Of a stretch of 5,132 nt of DNA, positions 4,486-5,132 are shown one piece after another. Every line of letters begins with the position of its first letter. Position 1 is the first letter of the stretch. The position numbers were made by a program, and so were the translations under genes. The stretch comes from an uncultured Collinsella sp. (GTDB lineage: Bacteria; Actinomycetota; Coriobacteriia; Coriobacteriales; Coriobacteriaceae). The notes below the pieces were generated by a model. It worked only from the letters and a program-made list of their open reading frames with translations. It had not been told where the DNA came from and made no database searches. The stretch covers positions 1 to 5,132 of the forward strand of contig CALJDJ010000079.1 of NCBI GenBank assembly GCA_938023705.1. The letters run 5' to 3'.

Positions 4486-5132
4486 CATGCGCGTCTTGAA
4501 CTCGGACAAGAAGCGCGGGGCATCGACGGTCAGCGCCACGAGTGCGCTCTTGTCGGGATCGGCCACACGGCGCTCGTCGCAGATGGTACGGCCGCGATAC
4601 TCGCCGAGCAGGTCGACGCGCAGGTTGCAGCCGAGCGCGCCCACGAGCGTGGGGTCAATCGCCACGGCGACGGCAAGCGGATCGTGCAGCGCGCAGCCAC
4701 CCAGGTAGGGGGCGTTCATCTCGTACGAGCCAATGTAGTGTTCCACCATGCTCGCAAACGCGCAACCAGCCATGGTGCCCGAGCCCGTCCAGCCGGCAAT
4801 GTCGCGACGCGTGAGCACCACGCGATGCGTCACATCCAGACCCACCATAGTGAGTTTGCGGCCCGAACGCAGCACGGCATCGGCCGCCTCGGGATCACTT
4901 GCCATGTTGGCCTCGGCGCCCGCGCTCACGTTTCCGGGCACGGTAAGCGCGCCGCCCATCACGACCACGCGGCCGATAGACATCATCGCCGCCGCATCGC
5001 GCTCCAAGGCAAGTGCCAGGTTGGAGAGCGGACCGGTCGCCACGTAGATCAGATCGGGGCCATAGGTGCGCGCGGCATCAATCAGGTAATCGACCGCCGC
5101 GTTACCGTCGGCCGACGTCGCCCCCACCGGCT
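4468..5132 (-). CDS. Nucleoside hydrolase (IU-NH family), C-terminal part, cut by window edge
   Basis: At least 220 codons of an inosine-uridine-preferring type nucleoside hydrolase, an enzyme that cleaves the N-glycosidic bond of ribonucleosides to free base and ribose. Counting from the first complete codon in the window: VATGPLSNLALAL (30-42), VVMGG (56-60), GNVSAGAEANMASDPEAA (66-83) with the ribose-contacting N67, E73 and N75, VGLDVTHR (96-103), and LHDPLAVAVAIDP (148-160) with catalytic-site H149 and calcium ligand D150. The family has about 310-320 residues, so roughly a third, including the N-terminal DxDxxxDD calcium motif, lies beyond 5132. A GTG at 5125-5127 is internal, not the start. 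Substrate preference cannot be told from this part. It is probably a separate transcription unit from luxS, 103 bp downstream of it. Confidence 0.92.
   Translation of the reverse strand, partial: PVGATSADGNAAVDYLIDAARTYGPDLIYVATGPLSNLALALERDAAAMMSIGRVVVMGGALTVPGNVSAGAEANMASDPEAADAVLRSGRKLTMVGLDVTHRVVLTRRDIAGWTGSGTMAGCAFASMVEHYIGSYEMNAPYLGGCALHDPLAVAVAIDPTLVGALGCNLRVDLLGEYRGRTICDERRVADPDKSALVALTVDAPRFLSEFKTRMARVLG

Overview
The window looks like chromosomal DNA of a high-GC gut actinobacterium of the class Coriobacteriia, most likely Collinsella. This rests on general impression: GC-rich codon use, short Shine-Dalgarno sites, a luxS gene, a BglA-type glycosidase, a DUF4867 protein and GC-rich intergenic palindromes. 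No rRNA or other phylogenetic marker is present, so the genus is an inference.

Layout. Bases 1-359 hold no convincing gene. They carry a 27-bp tandem repeat, a pyrimidine-rich 19-bp triplicate, a GC-rich hairpin, and an AT-rich control region with three GGTTAA sites spaced exactly 23 bp apart. The only plus-strand gene follows (360-1625): a stand-alone AAA_14/DUF4143 ATPase. A second copy of the upstream hairpin block lies just after it (1640-1697), so the ATPase gene sits between ~91% identical direct repeats. The second copy also lies between convergent genes and can act as a terminator in both directions.

The rest is read from the minus strand. In transcription order it has a nucleoside hydrolase cut by the window edge (4468-5132), luxS (3876-4364), a DUF4867 cupin-like protein (3087-3731), and a glycoside hydrolase family 1 6-phospho-beta-glucosidase that has lost about its first quarter (1723 to about 2763). 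The missing GH1 5' end is replaced by a mosaic of repeats. Next to it are two palindromic elements of identical geometry, 80 bp apart, which lie directly after the DUF4867 gene.

How the genes work together. LuxS recycles S-ribosylhomocysteine from the activated methyl cycle and produces the AI-2 precursor. The nucleoside hydrolase salvages nucleosides. Each minus-strand gene appears to have its own signals: a good terminator after luxS, a good promoter before DUF4867, and a complex hairpin/promoter region before luxS. They are therefore probably separate units and not one operon. The ATPase looks like an inserted accessory gene. I see no defence island, CRISPR array, tRNA or complete transposon. 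The least explained parts are the non-coding repeats and the long structured region ahead of luxS.
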